Assembly (NCBI RefSeq): GCF_000020945.1
Contig: NC_011295.1
Coordinates: 806,001 to 870,000 of the forward strand
DNA: 64,000 bases
From: Coprothermobacter proteolyticus DSM 5265
GTDB lineage: Bacteria > Coprothermobacterota > Coprothermobacteria > Coprothermobacterales > Coprothermobacteraceae
Direction: 5' to 3'
Shown: positions 34,638 to 43,513 of the stretch, piece after piece
Numbering within the stretch: the first letter of the stretch is position 1
How the letters are laid out: each line of letters begins with the position of its first letter
Made by a program: the position numbers and the translations under genes
The notes under the pieces: model-generated
Seen by the model: only the letters and a program-made list of their open reading frames with translations
Told to the model about the DNA's origin: nothing
Databases searched by the model: none

Positions 34638-36929
34638 ATGAGAAAAGCTTTCAGAATCAATGGGATTGTACAAGGCGTCGGCTTCCGACCCTTTGTCGCG
34701 AGAATCGCTAAACAATTGAATCTAACTGGATTCGTCCTCAATAGTGGACACGGCGTATATATAGAAGTTCAGGGAGAAGAACATCTCGTAAAGGTGTTTG
34801 AGGAAAAATTGAATAATGAAAAACCTCACGAGTCCATATATATCGAATTTGACACGTGGGAATGCGAAGAGATTCAAGATGAAAAGGACTTTGTTATACT
34901 AGCTTCTGAAACCAACGCAGACGTATTCACATTCATCCCCCCTGATTTAGCTACTTGCCATGACTGCGTTGAAGAGATTCTTACGCCAAGTAACCGGAGA
35001 TACTTGTACCCATTAACCAACTGCACCAATTGTGGTCCAAGGTACACTGTCATAGAAAAGCTACCTTACGATCGCCCTAATACTTCAATGAAGCCTTTCC
35101 CCTTATGTGCTGAGTGTTACAGAGAATACACTAATCCAAAGGACAGAAGGTATCATGCGCAACCAGTGGCATGTCCAGACTGCGGTCCACAAACATATAT
35201 TGTTTCCAAAGACGGTGGAATGATTGCCGACCCGGATCTAAGGAAAACAGTAGATATTCTTAAGGACGGAAAGGTTGTGGCTATTAAAAGCTTAGGGGGT
35301 TACCTCTTGGCTTGCGATGCTCTCAATGAGACAGCAGTTAATAGACTAAGAAAACTAAAGAGAAGACCGCAGGAACCTTTCGCCCTAATGAGCACACTCC
35401 CAAATATTGAAAACTTTTGCTACGTAAACAGTGCTGAAAAAGATCTTCTTGAGTCACCGGCAGCACCCATTGTACTCTTGCAAAAGAAACCTTATGGTAG
35501 CTTACCCGAAGTTGTAGCCCCTGGACAAAATTATTTGGGGTTCATGCTGCCCTACTCCCCCCTTCACCACATAATTTTTTACCATTGGCCAGAAGCAGTC
35601 TTGGTAATGACGTCAGCAAACCTCCATGGTGAAGTAATCTACTACGAAGAATCAGACTTGCCAAAGCTTCTAGAAATGGCAGATTACGTACTGACGCACG
35701 ATCGTGCAATAGTAACCCACGTAGATGATTCTGTAGTTCAAATGCTAAGCGATGGGCCTCATTTAATAAGACGAAGCCGCGGCTACGTTCCGCTACCCAT
35801 AAAGCTTTCAAACCAGTGCAAGGTTCCTATTCTAGCCACAGGTGGAGATGAAAAGGCGACACCAGCGCTTGCGAAAAACGGATACGCTATTTTGGGCCAA
35901 TACGTGGGCGACTTGAAGAACGTAAGAACCATGGATACCTATTTAAAGGTCATCGATCACTTGAAGGAGCTTTTTGAGATAGAACCCCAAGTAGTAGTTA
36001 CCGACAAACATCCAGGATATCTTTCACACAGGTTCGCCTATTCAACGGGCTTACCAGTAATTGAACTACAGCACCATGTAGCACATGCACTTTCTGTCAT
36101 GGAAGAGAACCAACTTTCCAAGGCGATAGCCATTGTATACGATGGAACAGGATATGGGGACGACGGAACATTATGGGGTTCAGAAGTGCTCCTTGTTGAA
36201 AATGCAGACTACCAAAGGCTGTTTCATTTTGACTACATGCCTTTAGTTGGTGGCGAAAAAGCTATTGAAGAACCCTGGCGGTTAGCTGCTAGCTTGCTTC
36301 AAATAGACCAGGCTGAGAGGTTTTTTGGCGAAAGAGGAAGAAACATTGCCCTTCTCGGTGCAAAAGGACGTTTCCCTTTGGCTTGTGGAATGGGCCGCAT
36401 TTTTGACGCTGTTTCCGCCCTTCTGGGGGTTTGTTCCATGGCAACATACGAAGGTGAGCCAGCCCAAAAGCTGCAAATGATAGCTGAAAACAGCTTAGAA
36501 AAGGGCAACTTTGCAGATAACATCACCATACATGAGTCGACGGTTTCAACCAGAGATATAATTCAAAACATAGTAGAGCTCTTAAATAAAGGCTACGAGA
36601 TAAACGACATATCGAGGATTTTTCATAACACGGTCGCAGAATTGACCGTAAGGATGGTCATTAAGTTTGACTGGGAAAATGTAGTTTTAAGTGGTGGATC
36701 ATTCCAAAACAATATTCTTTACAAGTCCGTTCGTGACCGGTTGGAGAAGCTGGGGCTGAAAGTTTTTAGAAATAGGCAAGTCCCCATGAATGACAATGGC
36801 ATTGCCTTGGGGCAAATTGCATATGTTTTGAGGAGGAGCGACAATGTGTTTGGGAATACCCATGTTAATAGAGAAGATCCAGGACAACAAAGCAGTAGCA
36901 TCATTCATGAACGTACGCAGAGAAATTAG
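34638..36929 (+). CDS. hypF: Carbamoyltransferase HypF
   Basis: Makes the CN precursor for the NiFe cofactor: converts carbamoyl phosphate and transfers the carbamoyl group to HypE. Domains in order: acylphosphatase (IVQGVGFRPFVARIA), two zinc fingers (CHDCVEEIL...NCTNCGP and CAECYREYT...CPDCGP), a YrdC-like domain (KRRPQEPFALM) and a Kae1-like domain (LQHHVAHALSVM, YDGTGYGDDG, VVLSGGSFQN). The expected C-terminus NDNGIALGQ is followed by about 30 extra residues read through hypC in another frame, an 86-bp overlap. The start is ATG 34638, with a TTG just before it. Confidence 0.94.
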   Translation: MRKAFRINGIVQGVGFRPFVARIAKQLNLTGFVLNSGHGVYIEVQGEEHLVKVFEEKLNNEKPHESIYIEFDTWECEEIQDEKDFVILASETNADVFTFIPPDLATCHDCVEEILTPSNRRYLYPLTNCTNCGPRYTVIEKLPYDRPNTSMKPFPLCAECYREYTNPKDRRYHAQPVACPDCGPQTYIVSKDGGMIADPDLRKTVDILKDGKVVAIKSLGGYLLACDALNETAVNRLRKLKRRPQEPFALMSTLPNIENFCYVNSAEKDLLESPAAPIVLLQKKPYGSLPEVVAPGQNYLGFMLPYSPLHHIIFYHWPEAVLVMTSANLHGEVIYYEESDLPKLLEMADYVLTHDRAIVTHVDDSVVQMLSDGPHLIRRSRGYVPLPIKLSNQCKVPILATGGDEKATPALAKNGYAILGQYVGDLKNVRTMDTYLKVIDHLKELFEIEPQVVVTDKHPGYLSHRFAYSTGLPVIELQHHVAHALSVMEENQLSKAIAIVYDGTGYGDDGTLWGSEVLLVENADYQRLFHFDYMPLVGGEKAIEEPWRLAASLLQIDQAERFFGERGRNIALLGAKGRFPLACGMGRIFDAVSALLGVCSMATYEGEPAQKLQMIAENSLEKGNFADNITIHESTVSTRDIIQNIVELLNKGYEINDISRIFHNTVAELTVRMVIKFDWENVVLSGGSFQNNILYKSVRDRLEKLGLKVFRNRQVPMNDNGIALGQIAYVLRRSDNVFGNTHVNREDPGQQSSSIIHERTQRN

Positions 36930-37074
36930 GATTGACGTGGTACCAGAGGTAAAACCTGGTGATTACGTCATGGTGCATGCAGGAATGGCCATAGAAATCT
37001 TGAATCAGGAAGAAGCACAGGAAACATTGGAAATGTGGAAGGAATTGGGTGATGAGAACGTTTTCCTCAGATAA
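36844..37074 (+). CDS. hypC: Hydrogenase assembly chaperone HypC
   Basis: Carries the Fe(CN)2CO group with HypD and delivers it to the large subunit. The 76-residue protein starts with the essential MCLGIP (N-terminal Cys2) and contains PGDYVMVHAGMAIEIL. GAGGAG lies seven bases upstream of the ATG, inside the hypF reading frame. Its end overlaps hypD by 23 bp. Confidence 0.95.
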   Translation: MCLGIPMLIEKIQDNKAVASFMNVRREIRIDVVPEVKPGDYVMVHAGMAIEILNQEEAQETLEMWKELGDENVFLR

Positions 37075-38095
37075 CCCTGCTACTATTATGGAGGTATGCG
37101 GCACGCACACCCATGAGCTTTTTAGAACAGGGATCCGTTTTGCCCTACCTAACTGGGTGAAGCTAATTAGCGGGCCAGGTTGTCCTGTGTGTGTTACTGA
37201 TGACAAAGACTTAGCCAAGGTCATATTAATGGCAACCAACTACGATTTAACCGTTATCACTTTTGGCGACATGATCAAGGTACCAACACCTTTCGGTTCT
37301 TTGGCTTCATTACGCAGCGAAGGGAAAAATGTTCAAGTTGTTTATTCACCTGTTGATGCTGTAAAGTACGCCATGGAGCACCAAGAAGAAACGTGCCTCT
37401 TTTTTGCTGTAGGATTTGAAACCACCATGCCAGCCGTGGCTGCCGCTATTAAGGATCGTTTAGCAAGAAACGTTGATAACTTATTCTTCTTAGTGAACCA
37501 TAAGCGCATTGTCCCTGCTTTATATGCCTTATTTGGGTCTGGGCGAGTAAAAATAGACGGCCTTTTGCTACCTGGCCATGTTTCTGCCATCATAGGATCC
37601 AAGCCCTATGAGCCAGTATTAAGTAAATACGACGTGCCTGGCGTAGTGACTGGTTTTAGCAAAGACCAAATGCTCAGAGGGATAAACATCCTCCTTAAAC
37701 TCATTGTGAATGATAAGTTCGACGTGATAAATGCATACCCCGAAGTAGTGCGTGAGGAAGGTAACAAGAAAGCACAGGCACTCATAGAAAGCTATTTCGA
37801 AGTAGGTGGAGCATTTTGGAGAGGGTTTGGCTTCATTCCAGATAGTGCCATGGTGCTCAAAAAAGAGTTCTCTGATTTGGATGCAGAAACACAGTTTCCG
37901 GTTGAAGAGCCTAATGTAAGCCCTCCACCAGGGTGCAGATGCGCAGACGTGGTGCTGGGTGCGGCAGACCCACCCAGTTGTCCTTTGTTTGGCAAAACAT
38001 GTACTCTGCAGAATCCCGTAGGACCATGCATGGTATCATCAGAGGGAACTTGTGCTGCATGGCTCAGGTACGGAGGTGCAACCTCAAATGGATAA
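37052..38095 (+). CDS. hypD: Hydrogenase maturation protein HypD
   Basis: Iron-sulfur scaffold on which the Fe(CN)2CO group is built together with HypC and HypE. The motifs are IMEVCGTHTH near residue 14, SGPGCPVCVT near 47, FFAVGFETTMPA near 120, LLPGHVSAIIG, and C-terminal cluster cysteines PPPGCRCADVV and CPLFGKTCT. The start is ATG 37052 (a GTG precedes it). It overlaps hypE by 8 bp. 347 aa, normal. Confidence 0.96.
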   Translation: MRTFSSDNPATIMEVCGTHTHELFRTGIRFALPNWVKLISGPGCPVCVTDDKDLAKVILMATNYDLTVITFGDMIKVPTPFGSLASLRSEGKNVQVVYSPVDAVKYAMEHQEETCLFFAVGFETTMPAVAAAIKDRLARNVDNLFFLVNHKRIVPALYALFGSGRVKIDGLLLPGHVSAIIGSKPYEPVLSKYDVPGVVTGFSKDQMLRGINILLKLIVNDKFDVINAYPEVVREEGNKKAQALIESYFEVGGAFWRGFGFIPDSAMVLKKEFSDLDAETQFPVEEPNVSPPPGCRCADVVLGAADPPSCPLFGKTCTLQNPVGPCMVSSEGTCAAWLRYGGATSNG

Positions 38096-39047
38096 AATCA
38101 CACTAAGCATAGGTACTGGCGGAGAAGAAATGACTCAGTTTCTTCAAAAGACTGTTTTCCCCATCCTTGAGGAAAGCATTTCTGGTGATGCCGCACTGGT
38201 TAACCATACTGCTTTTACGATCGACAGTTTTGTAGCAGAACCTCCTTTTTTTCCAGGTGGTTCTATTGGAACACTAGCCGTGAGCGGAACAGTAAATGAC
38301 TTGGTAGCTGCAGGAGCTAAACCTTCAGCGCTGGCGCTGAGTTTAATCTTGGAGGAAGGTTTGGACATGGAAGTGGTACGAAGAATCTTGCAGGACGCCA
38401 AGGAGACAGCGAAGTTGGCACAAATAAAGATCGTTACTGGAGATACTAAAGTAGTCCAAAAGGGCGCAGCCGACAAAGTATTCGTAACTACCTCAGGCAT
38501 TGGCCAGAAAGTACTTGATTTTGAATCCCCAGCGCCCGGAGACGCAGTTGTGGTAACAGGCGATATTGCCAGACACGGCGCAACCATGCTACTCGCGTCA
38601 AAAAAGTTTGAGCTTGAGAGTCAGCTAACTAGTGACTGTGAACCACTATGTTGGTTAATCGATGTTTTGAAGCCTTTTGAAGGTTTTTTAAAATGGATGA
38701 GAGATCCTACTCGCGGCGGCGTGGGTACCATTCTTCATGAGTTCTGCAGCCAGTTTTCCCTGGGCGTGAGACTCTTTCAAAAACAAATACCTATCATGCC
38801 CGAGGTTAAAGGTATATGCGAACTTCTTGGCCTAGAACCTCTTCACCTGGCATCAGAAGGAAGAATGGTAATCGTAATAAGCCCTGATAAAGCCCATGAA
38901 TTCCTTGAGTCCTTGAAGCCCTTTGCACCAAATGCATCGGTCATTGGAGAAGTAGTAGACGATCACAAAACGCTGACTCAAGTAGTAGATGGTTACGAGA
39001 CTTATGTACCACCCTTAACAGGTGAGATACTGCCAAGAATATGCTGA
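38088..39047 (+). CDS. hypE: Hydrogenase maturation protein HypE
   Basis: Dehydrates the thiocarboxamide on its C-terminal cysteine to thiocyanate, giving the CN ligand. The protein ends PRIC, the exact tail that HypF modifies. PurM-like ATP-binding features are GDAALVNHTAFTIDSF, GGSIGTLAVSGTVNDLVAAGA and DPTRGGVGTILHE. The start is ATG 38088 behind GGAGGTG; an in-frame start twelve codons earlier is unlikely. 319 aa. Confidence 0.96.
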   Translation: MDKITLSIGTGGEEMTQFLQKTVFPILEESISGDAALVNHTAFTIDSFVAEPPFFPGGSIGTLAVSGTVNDLVAAGAKPSALALSLILEEGLDMEVVRRILQDAKETAKLAQIKIVTGDTKVVQKGAADKVFVTTSGIGQKVLDFESPAPGDAVVVTGDIARHGATMLLASKKFELESQLTSDCEPLCWLIDVLKPFEGFLKWMRDPTRGGVGTILHEFCSQFSLGVRLFQKQIPIMPEVKGICELLGLEPLHLASEGRMVIVISPDKAHEFLESLKPFAPNASVIGEVVDDHKTLTQVVDGYETYVPPLTGEILPRIC

Positions 39048-39059
39048 GCGGAGCTAACC

Positions 39060-39419
39060 ATGCATGAGTATTACGTGGCAAAGCACACAATCTATCAAGT
39101 GAAGAAGGAGCTCGGAGAAGTGCATCCAAGCCTGGTTAAGAAGGTTGGTCTTGAAATTGGGAAAATGTCAGGTATCATACCAGAGGCTTTGGAGATGTAT
39201 CTTGGTTTGATAGCGCCCGAAGAAGGCTTAACTAATGCGAGCTTTGTCATCACTCTCGCTCCGGTCCTTTTTAGGTGTAATGATTGCAATACTCTTTTTG
39301 AGCCTTCACGTGAACTGTTTTGGTGTCCAAATTGTAACAGTAGCAATGTTACATTCGTAAGTGGCAACGAATTGAAGATACAATACATTGATGTGCAGAA
39401 TGAAAGTAAGGAGGTATAA
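39060..39419 (+). CDS. hypA: Nickel metallochaperone HypA
   Basis: Inserts nickel with HypB. The 119-residue protein starts MHEY; the N-terminal Met-His-Glu is the nickel site. The zinc site is formed by CNDC and CPNC, about residues 72-92. KVGLEIGKMSGIIPEALEMYL is the usual core. Position between hypE and hypB agrees. Confidence 0.94.
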   Translation: MHEYYVAKHTIYQVKKELGEVHPSLVKKVGLEIGKMSGIIPEALEMYLGLIAPEEGLTNASFVITLAPVLFRCNDCNTLFEPSRELFWCPNCNSSNVTFVSGNELKIQYIDVQNESKEV

Positions 39420-39427
39420 AGAAGAAC

Positions 39428-40150
39428 ATGAGGCGAATACATGTTTTCGAACACTTGGAAGGCCATGGTGCACCACAGGACCTTACACGCATTAACTTGG
39501 GAAAAAACATATTAGAAGCCAACGAAGAGGTGGCTCATGAGGTATACCATTTGTACACGGACCGGGGTGTATTCCTTACCAATGTAATGGGATCACCCGG
39601 AAGCGGAAAAACCACACTTATAAAAGCTTTAGCACAGCATCTAAAGATTGCCGTGTTGGAGGGAGATATAGCTTCATCAGTAGACTCCATCGAGTTTGCC
39701 AAAATGAATGTACCAGTAGTACAAGTAAACACAGATATTTATGGTTCCGCTTGTCACCTGGAAGCCCCCTGGGTAGCAGATAAACTCCGACTGCTAATTG
39801 AATACAAGCCCGAATTTGTTTTCATTGAGAATGTAGGCAATTTGGTCTGCCCTTCTGATTTCAACTTGGGCGAACACGAAAGATTAGTCGTATACTCCAT
39901 TCCCGAAGGCTTTGACAAACCTATTAAGTACCCGCCCATGTTCACTAAAGCCACCGCAGTAGTTTTGACCAAAGTCGACTTAGCGCCTGTCATGGATTTG
40001 GACGTTGAAAAATTCGAAGAAAGCGTACGGAAGATTAATCCTCACGTTCAAATATTCACTTTTTCTGCAAAGGATGAAAAAAGCATCCAGCCAATTGTGG
40101 CCTATCTGGAAGGCAAAAGGCAGGCCCTGCTAAACAATAGAAGCAATTGA
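39428..40150 (+). CDS. hypB: Nickel-inserting GTPase HypB
   Basis: GTP-driven nickel delivery to the hydrogenase large subunit. The P-loop is MGSPGSGKTTL, the metal-site Cys and His are in YGSACHLEAPWV, and the switch and base motifs are FIENVGNLVCPSDFNLGE and VVLTKVDL. The 240-residue protein lacks the N-terminal His-rich nickel store and the extra N-terminal Cys motif of the E. coli protein. The gene's 3' end overlaps the convergent ribF by 49 bp. Confidence 0.95.
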   Translation: MRRIHVFEHLEGHGAPQDLTRINLGKNILEANEEVAHEVYHLYTDRGVFLTNVMGSPGSGKTTLIKALAQHLKIAVLEGDIASSVDSIEFAKMNVPVVQVNTDIYGSACHLEAPWVADKLRLLIEYKPEFVFIENVGNLVCPSDFNLGEHERLVVYSIPEGFDKPIKYPPMFTKATAVVLTKVDLAPVMDLDVEKFEESVRKINPHVQIFTFSAKDEKSIQPIVAYLEGKRQALLNNRSN

Positions 40151-41037
40151 TTCATTTCAGCTTCAATTAAGGGTGCGTCCTTAGCCAAATCGTTTTCGTC
40201 TTCTCTGATCTGTTGCACTAGCGAGGTAGCATCTGGGAACTTCTTTTCTTCTCTGACGAACCTGTGGAAGCCGTAAAGCACGATTTCGCCTGCCCCAATA
40301 TTTAAATCAATTCCGGGAACATATATCTCCAAGAGCACATCTTTGCGGTCAAAGGTCGGAGCCTTTCCAAAAGAAGCCAAAGCAGGACCTGACCACTGAT
40401 TACTTAGCAGGAATCCATCATAAACCCCGTAGGGGGGTCGGGTCTTTTGTTTACTCCAGTGAAGGTTTACGGTAGGAACGCCTATTTTACTGCCAATTCT
40501 GTTTCCGTGAACCCTAGGTCCCCTTATAAAATAAGGATAGCCCAACAACTTCATTGCCCTTTCCATGTTGCCATGGTGAATGTAGTTCTTTATCGCCTTC
40601 GTACTAACTATTTCCCCATCCACCGAGACTAAAGGCTCCACTATGAGATTCTTTCTATTAAGCTGACACCACTGTTTTAGTAGTGAAATATCTCCTACGG
40701 CGTTACGCCCAAAACGAAAGTTTTCGCCCACCACGATGGTTTGAACATCCTCAAGGTATCTGGAAAGGAACGTTTCCGGTTCTAAGTCTTTAATCTTTTC
40801 AAAAGGCAGCTTTATTATCTGATTTATACCCATGCTCTCAAAAGCGCACAACCTTTCATCATCAGTAAGAACCCTGCTTTCACTGTAACCTAAGGCTTCC
40901 TTTGGCAAAGGTTCGAAGGTCAGCACCCCACCGTCGTTAACTCCAGAGACATGTGAAAGCAATCTTCTATGTCCCAAATGTATGGATTCAAATCCACCAA
41001 AAACGATCGTTACGACTTTTTCAATCTTGTCATCCAC
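40102..41037 (-). CDS. ribF: Bifunctional riboflavin kinase / FAD synthetase
   Basis: Makes FMN then FAD from riboflavin and ATP. The N-terminal nucleotidyltransferase domain has FGGFESIHLGHRRLL, VVGENFRFGRNAVGD and a KAIKNYIHHG loop. The C-terminal kinase domain has GNRIGSKIGVPTVNLHW (family PTAN) and GVYDGFLL. The start is set at GTG 41037 after GGTGG, next to the truB stop, giving 311 aa; in-frame codons further up run into truB. The last gene of the rimP operon; its 3' end overlaps hypB tail to tail. Confidence 0.92.
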   Translation of the reverse strand: MDDKIEKVVTIVFGGFESIHLGHRRLLSHVSGVNDGGVLTFEPLPKEALGYSESRVLTDDERLCAFESMGINQIIKLPFEKIKDLEPETFLSRYLEDVQTIVVGENFRFGRNAVGDISLLKQWCQLNRKNLIVEPLVSVDGEIVSTKAIKNYIHHGNMERAMKLLGYPYFIRGPRVHGNRIGSKIGVPTVNLHWSKQKTRPPYGVYDGFLLSNQWSGPALASFGKAPTFDRKDVLLEIYVPGIDLNIGAGEIVLYGFHRFVREEKKFPDATSLVQQIREDENDLAKDAPLIEAEMNQLLLLFSRACLLPSR

Positions 41038-41042
41038 AACAG

Positions 41043-41915
41043 TTACCACCAACGCTCCATCACCAACTCTCCTGTGCTTATCCTGCCAACACCCAAGAAA
41101 CCATGAGTTCCCCATATTCTGTAGTACGAAGACGCACTACTCACGCTCATAGAATAATCCACTCTGCCCGATTGCCTCAGGCGCTTTTCTACGGCGCCCT
41201 GTACAGGTATGTCTGGCAAGAAAGATAAAGCTTCATCGGTGGATATAACTTTTCCCGGGTCAACGTCCTGCAAGGGAACCCCTGCGCTTATGCTTATGTG
41301 TCCGATTTTTACACGCGCCAGCTCCGATACCACACAGGGAACATTTAGCATGTCGCCAATTTTCTTTGCCAGTCCTCTAATGTAAGTGCCTTTGCTAACT
41401 TCGAATAACAGAGTGGCTTTTTCGATTCCCTTCTCATTCGACTCCAATACTTCAAGTAACAAACTTTTGCTAACGTGAGCGATACCCTTAAGGCCTGTAA
41501 CGGGTTTGCCATCATAGAACAGGTAGTAAAGCCTTTTACCATTTACTTTTTTTGAAGAAAGAGGTGGAATGGGATACTCTACCTGTCCCCTTAACGTGTC
41601 TAAACACTCCTTTAATGCTTCCACGCTTGGTCTGTGTTCTGAAAGATTAATAACGTTTCCAGTTATGTCCCAAGTGTCCGTCTCTAAACCAAACTGAAGT
41701 ACACATACATAGGTCTTAGGTAGAGAAAGAAAAAAGTCAGAAAACCGACAAGCTCTGCCTATACAAACAGGCATAAGACCCCAGGCAAAAGGATCCAAAG
41801 CTCCCACATAGCCAGCTTTTTTTACGCCAAGCGCTGACTTCACTTTGGACAAGAATGCCATGGGCTTTAGTCCTCTGGGTTTTATTGTCCACAGAAAACC
41901 ATCTAACTCTTGCAC
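41043..41915 (-). CDS. truB: tRNA pseudouridine(55) synthase
   Basis: Makes pseudouridine 55 in the T loop of tRNAs. The catalytic Asp is in GYVGALDPFAWGLMPVCIGRA. The family motif is GHTGTLDPxATG, so the usually conserved His is Tyr here and the Thr before Gly is Trp. Other features: KTYVCVLQFGLETDTWDITG, SSKKVNGKRLYY (family SAxKxxGxRxY) and VSKGTYIRGLAKKIG, then a C-terminal PUA-like region. 290 aa, near normal. Overlaps nrnA by 13 bp. Confidence 0.92.
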   Translation of the reverse strand: MQELDGFLWTIKPRGLKPMAFLSKVKSALGVKKAGYVGALDPFAWGLMPVCIGRACRFSDFFLSLPKTYVCVLQFGLETDTWDITGNVINLSEHRPSVEALKECLDTLRGQVEYPIPPLSSKKVNGKRLYYLFYDGKPVTGLKGIAHVSKSLLLEVLESNEKGIEKATLLFEVSKGTYIRGLAKKIGDMLNVPCVVSELARVKIGHISISAGVPLQDVDPGKVISTDEALSFLPDIPVQGAVEKRLRQSGRVDYSMSVSSASSYYRIWGTHGFLGVGRISTGELVMERWW

Positions 41916-43138
41916 GAGAAGTCCACCTGTCTGTAAAACATGCGCTGAACAAGACTCTTAGGGCTCTTAAGGTCATCACTGCTCATAATCCAGTCAGACA
42001 ACTGCTGCAAACTTTCCAAGTCAATGTTCTCCCGTACCTTCATAGCCGCTCTCTCAGCGCTGCCACCTTTAGAAACCAAATCACAGATGCTTAGCAGTAG
42101 CTCCTCAGTCACATCGACGCTCAAGAGTTCAGATTTCGCGTAAAGCTCAGCAAGCTGCAGATCAAGTTCATTCAAATTTGCTGGCTCATTACGTGTTTGA
42201 CTTAAAGCATCTACATCAGCAGTGACCCAAGCTAGTACTGTCTCCATGACCTCACTTAATCGATTTGAAACCTTTGCTGCCGCCGCCATCCTGTGTCCGC
42301 CTCCATTTAAGCGTTTGGCATACGCTATAGCTTCCAAAGGATGCCTGGAACGAAACGATATATTCGTAACAGGCATTTGGTTATTGTTTTCTCGAGCTGA
42401 AATGAATAAGAGACCGCGACCAATCCATTGCATAATGGACAAAGCTATACTAAAATCATCATCGGTAAAACCTTGCTCTAATCTATCTTCTTTAGGAACA
42501 CTCAGAACGAAAACCCCAGGCTTGTATTCATATACCTTTCTGAGGAGCCTGGCAATGCGTTTTGCTTGCTCCATACCGCAAATCTTAGTGGCTTCAACAT
42601 AGGCAGCATTCCAGTTAGCGCCTGCTTGTACCAACCTTATAGCATCGTTCAAAGCACGTTCATCAACATTGCTGTAAGATAACACACCAGTGTCAGCCAG
42701 CAACCCAGCCAAAAAGCACACTGAGGACTTGCTATCTAGGTGATCAGAAAACAACTCAGACAGCAAGGCAGAGGTTGCGCAGCAGCTTGGATCAATAAGG
42801 TGCATGAAGGGCACATCCTCTACCGCATGATGGTCAATAATCAGTGTTTCTAAACCTTTGTCATAACCAAAAGCCCTCTTGGGGTCGGAAACATCAAGCA
42901 TTAGTTGAACGTCCACTTCTGACGCTGATACTAGAGGTCGCAGCTCTGTAAAAAACGACAACCATGATTCCACACACACGGAAACCGGTACACGCATAGA
43001 ATTAAGTACCCAGCTCATGCCAGCTACTGAACCTAACGCATCCACATCTGGTCTTTCGTGAGTGATAATCTTGATTCCCTTACGGCTCTTCGTTAGTCTC
43101 TTCAGTATGGTCTGTGGATTCGTCTTCGTGAGATTCAT
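41903..43138 (-). CDS. nrnA: DHH/DHHA1 phosphoesterase, NrnA-like, with C-terminal extension
   Basis: Likely nano-RNase or pAp phosphatase. Motifs: THERPDVDALGSVAGM, MLDVSD, IDHHAVEDVPF, and in DHHA1 the substrate motif NGGGHRMAAAA. The core ends near residue 315. About 95 more residues, rich in Leu and Glu (ELDLQLAELYAKSELLSVDVTE and onward), have no match I recognise. The rbfA-nrnA-truB-ribF order is common in Firmicutes. The start at ATG 43138 lies inside rbfA (59-bp overlap); a start a little downstream cannot be excluded. Confidence 0.88.
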   Translation of the reverse strand: MNLTKTNPQTILKRLTKSRKGIKIITHERPDVDALGSVAGMSWVLNSMRVPVSVCVESWLSFFTELRPLVSASEVDVQLMLDVSDPKRAFGYDKGLETLIIDHHAVEDVPFMHLIDPSCCATSALLSELFSDHLDSKSSVCFLAGLLADTGVLSYSNVDERALNDAIRLVQAGANWNAAYVEATKICGMEQAKRIARLLRKVYEYKPGVFVLSVPKEDRLEQGFTDDDFSIALSIMQWIGRGLLFISARENNNQMPVTNISFRSRHPLEAIAYAKRLNGGGHRMAAAAKVSNRLSEVMETVLAWVTADVDALSQTRNEPANLNELDLQLAELYAKSELLSVDVTEELLLSICDLVSKGGSAERAAMKVRENIDLESLQQLSDWIMSSDDLKSPKSLVQRMFYRQVDFSCKS

Positions 43139-43493
43139 CTTCTTTTACTTCATCTTTCTTTTCCAAATCTTCTAGCAATTTCACCATGCGGACTCCTCTC
43201 TCGATAGAGTTGTCCAATTCAAACTTTATCTCTGGCGCAAACCTCAGTCTCAAGGTTCTTGCTACTTCACCACTAACATACCCTTTTACTCTTTCCAAAG
43301 ACTGTAGTATTTGTTCTGAATTTTTTCCTGGCATGGTAGAAAAGTAAACCTTCAAATACTTTTGATCATCAGACAACTCCACGTCAGTAATGGTCACGAA
43401 TTTGAGACGTTCGTCATTCATGTCTTCCAGCAGAATTTTGGACAATTCCTGCTTTATTGCTTGCTGTAGCCGCTCTTTTCTGAGAGGTTTCAT
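43080..43493 (-). CDS. rbfA: Ribosome-binding factor A
   Basis: KH-fold factor for late 30S maturation and 16S 5' end processing. The 137-residue protein has RKERLQQAIKQELSKILLED, FVTITDVELSDDQKYLKVYFS and RFAPEIKFELDNSIERGVRM. The last 25 residues are strongly acidic and His-containing and lie in the overlap with nrnA. The start is ATG 43493 behind AAGGGGTG. Confidence 0.93.
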   Translation of the reverse strand: MKPLRKERLQQAIKQELSKILLEDMNDERLKFVTITDVELSDDQKYLKVYFSTMPGKNSEQILQSLERVKGYVSGEVARTLRLRFAPEIKFELDNSIERGVRMVKLLEDLEKKDEVKEDESHEDESTDHTEETNEEP

Positions 43494-43513
43494 ATCAATC
43501 ACCCCTTGAACCG

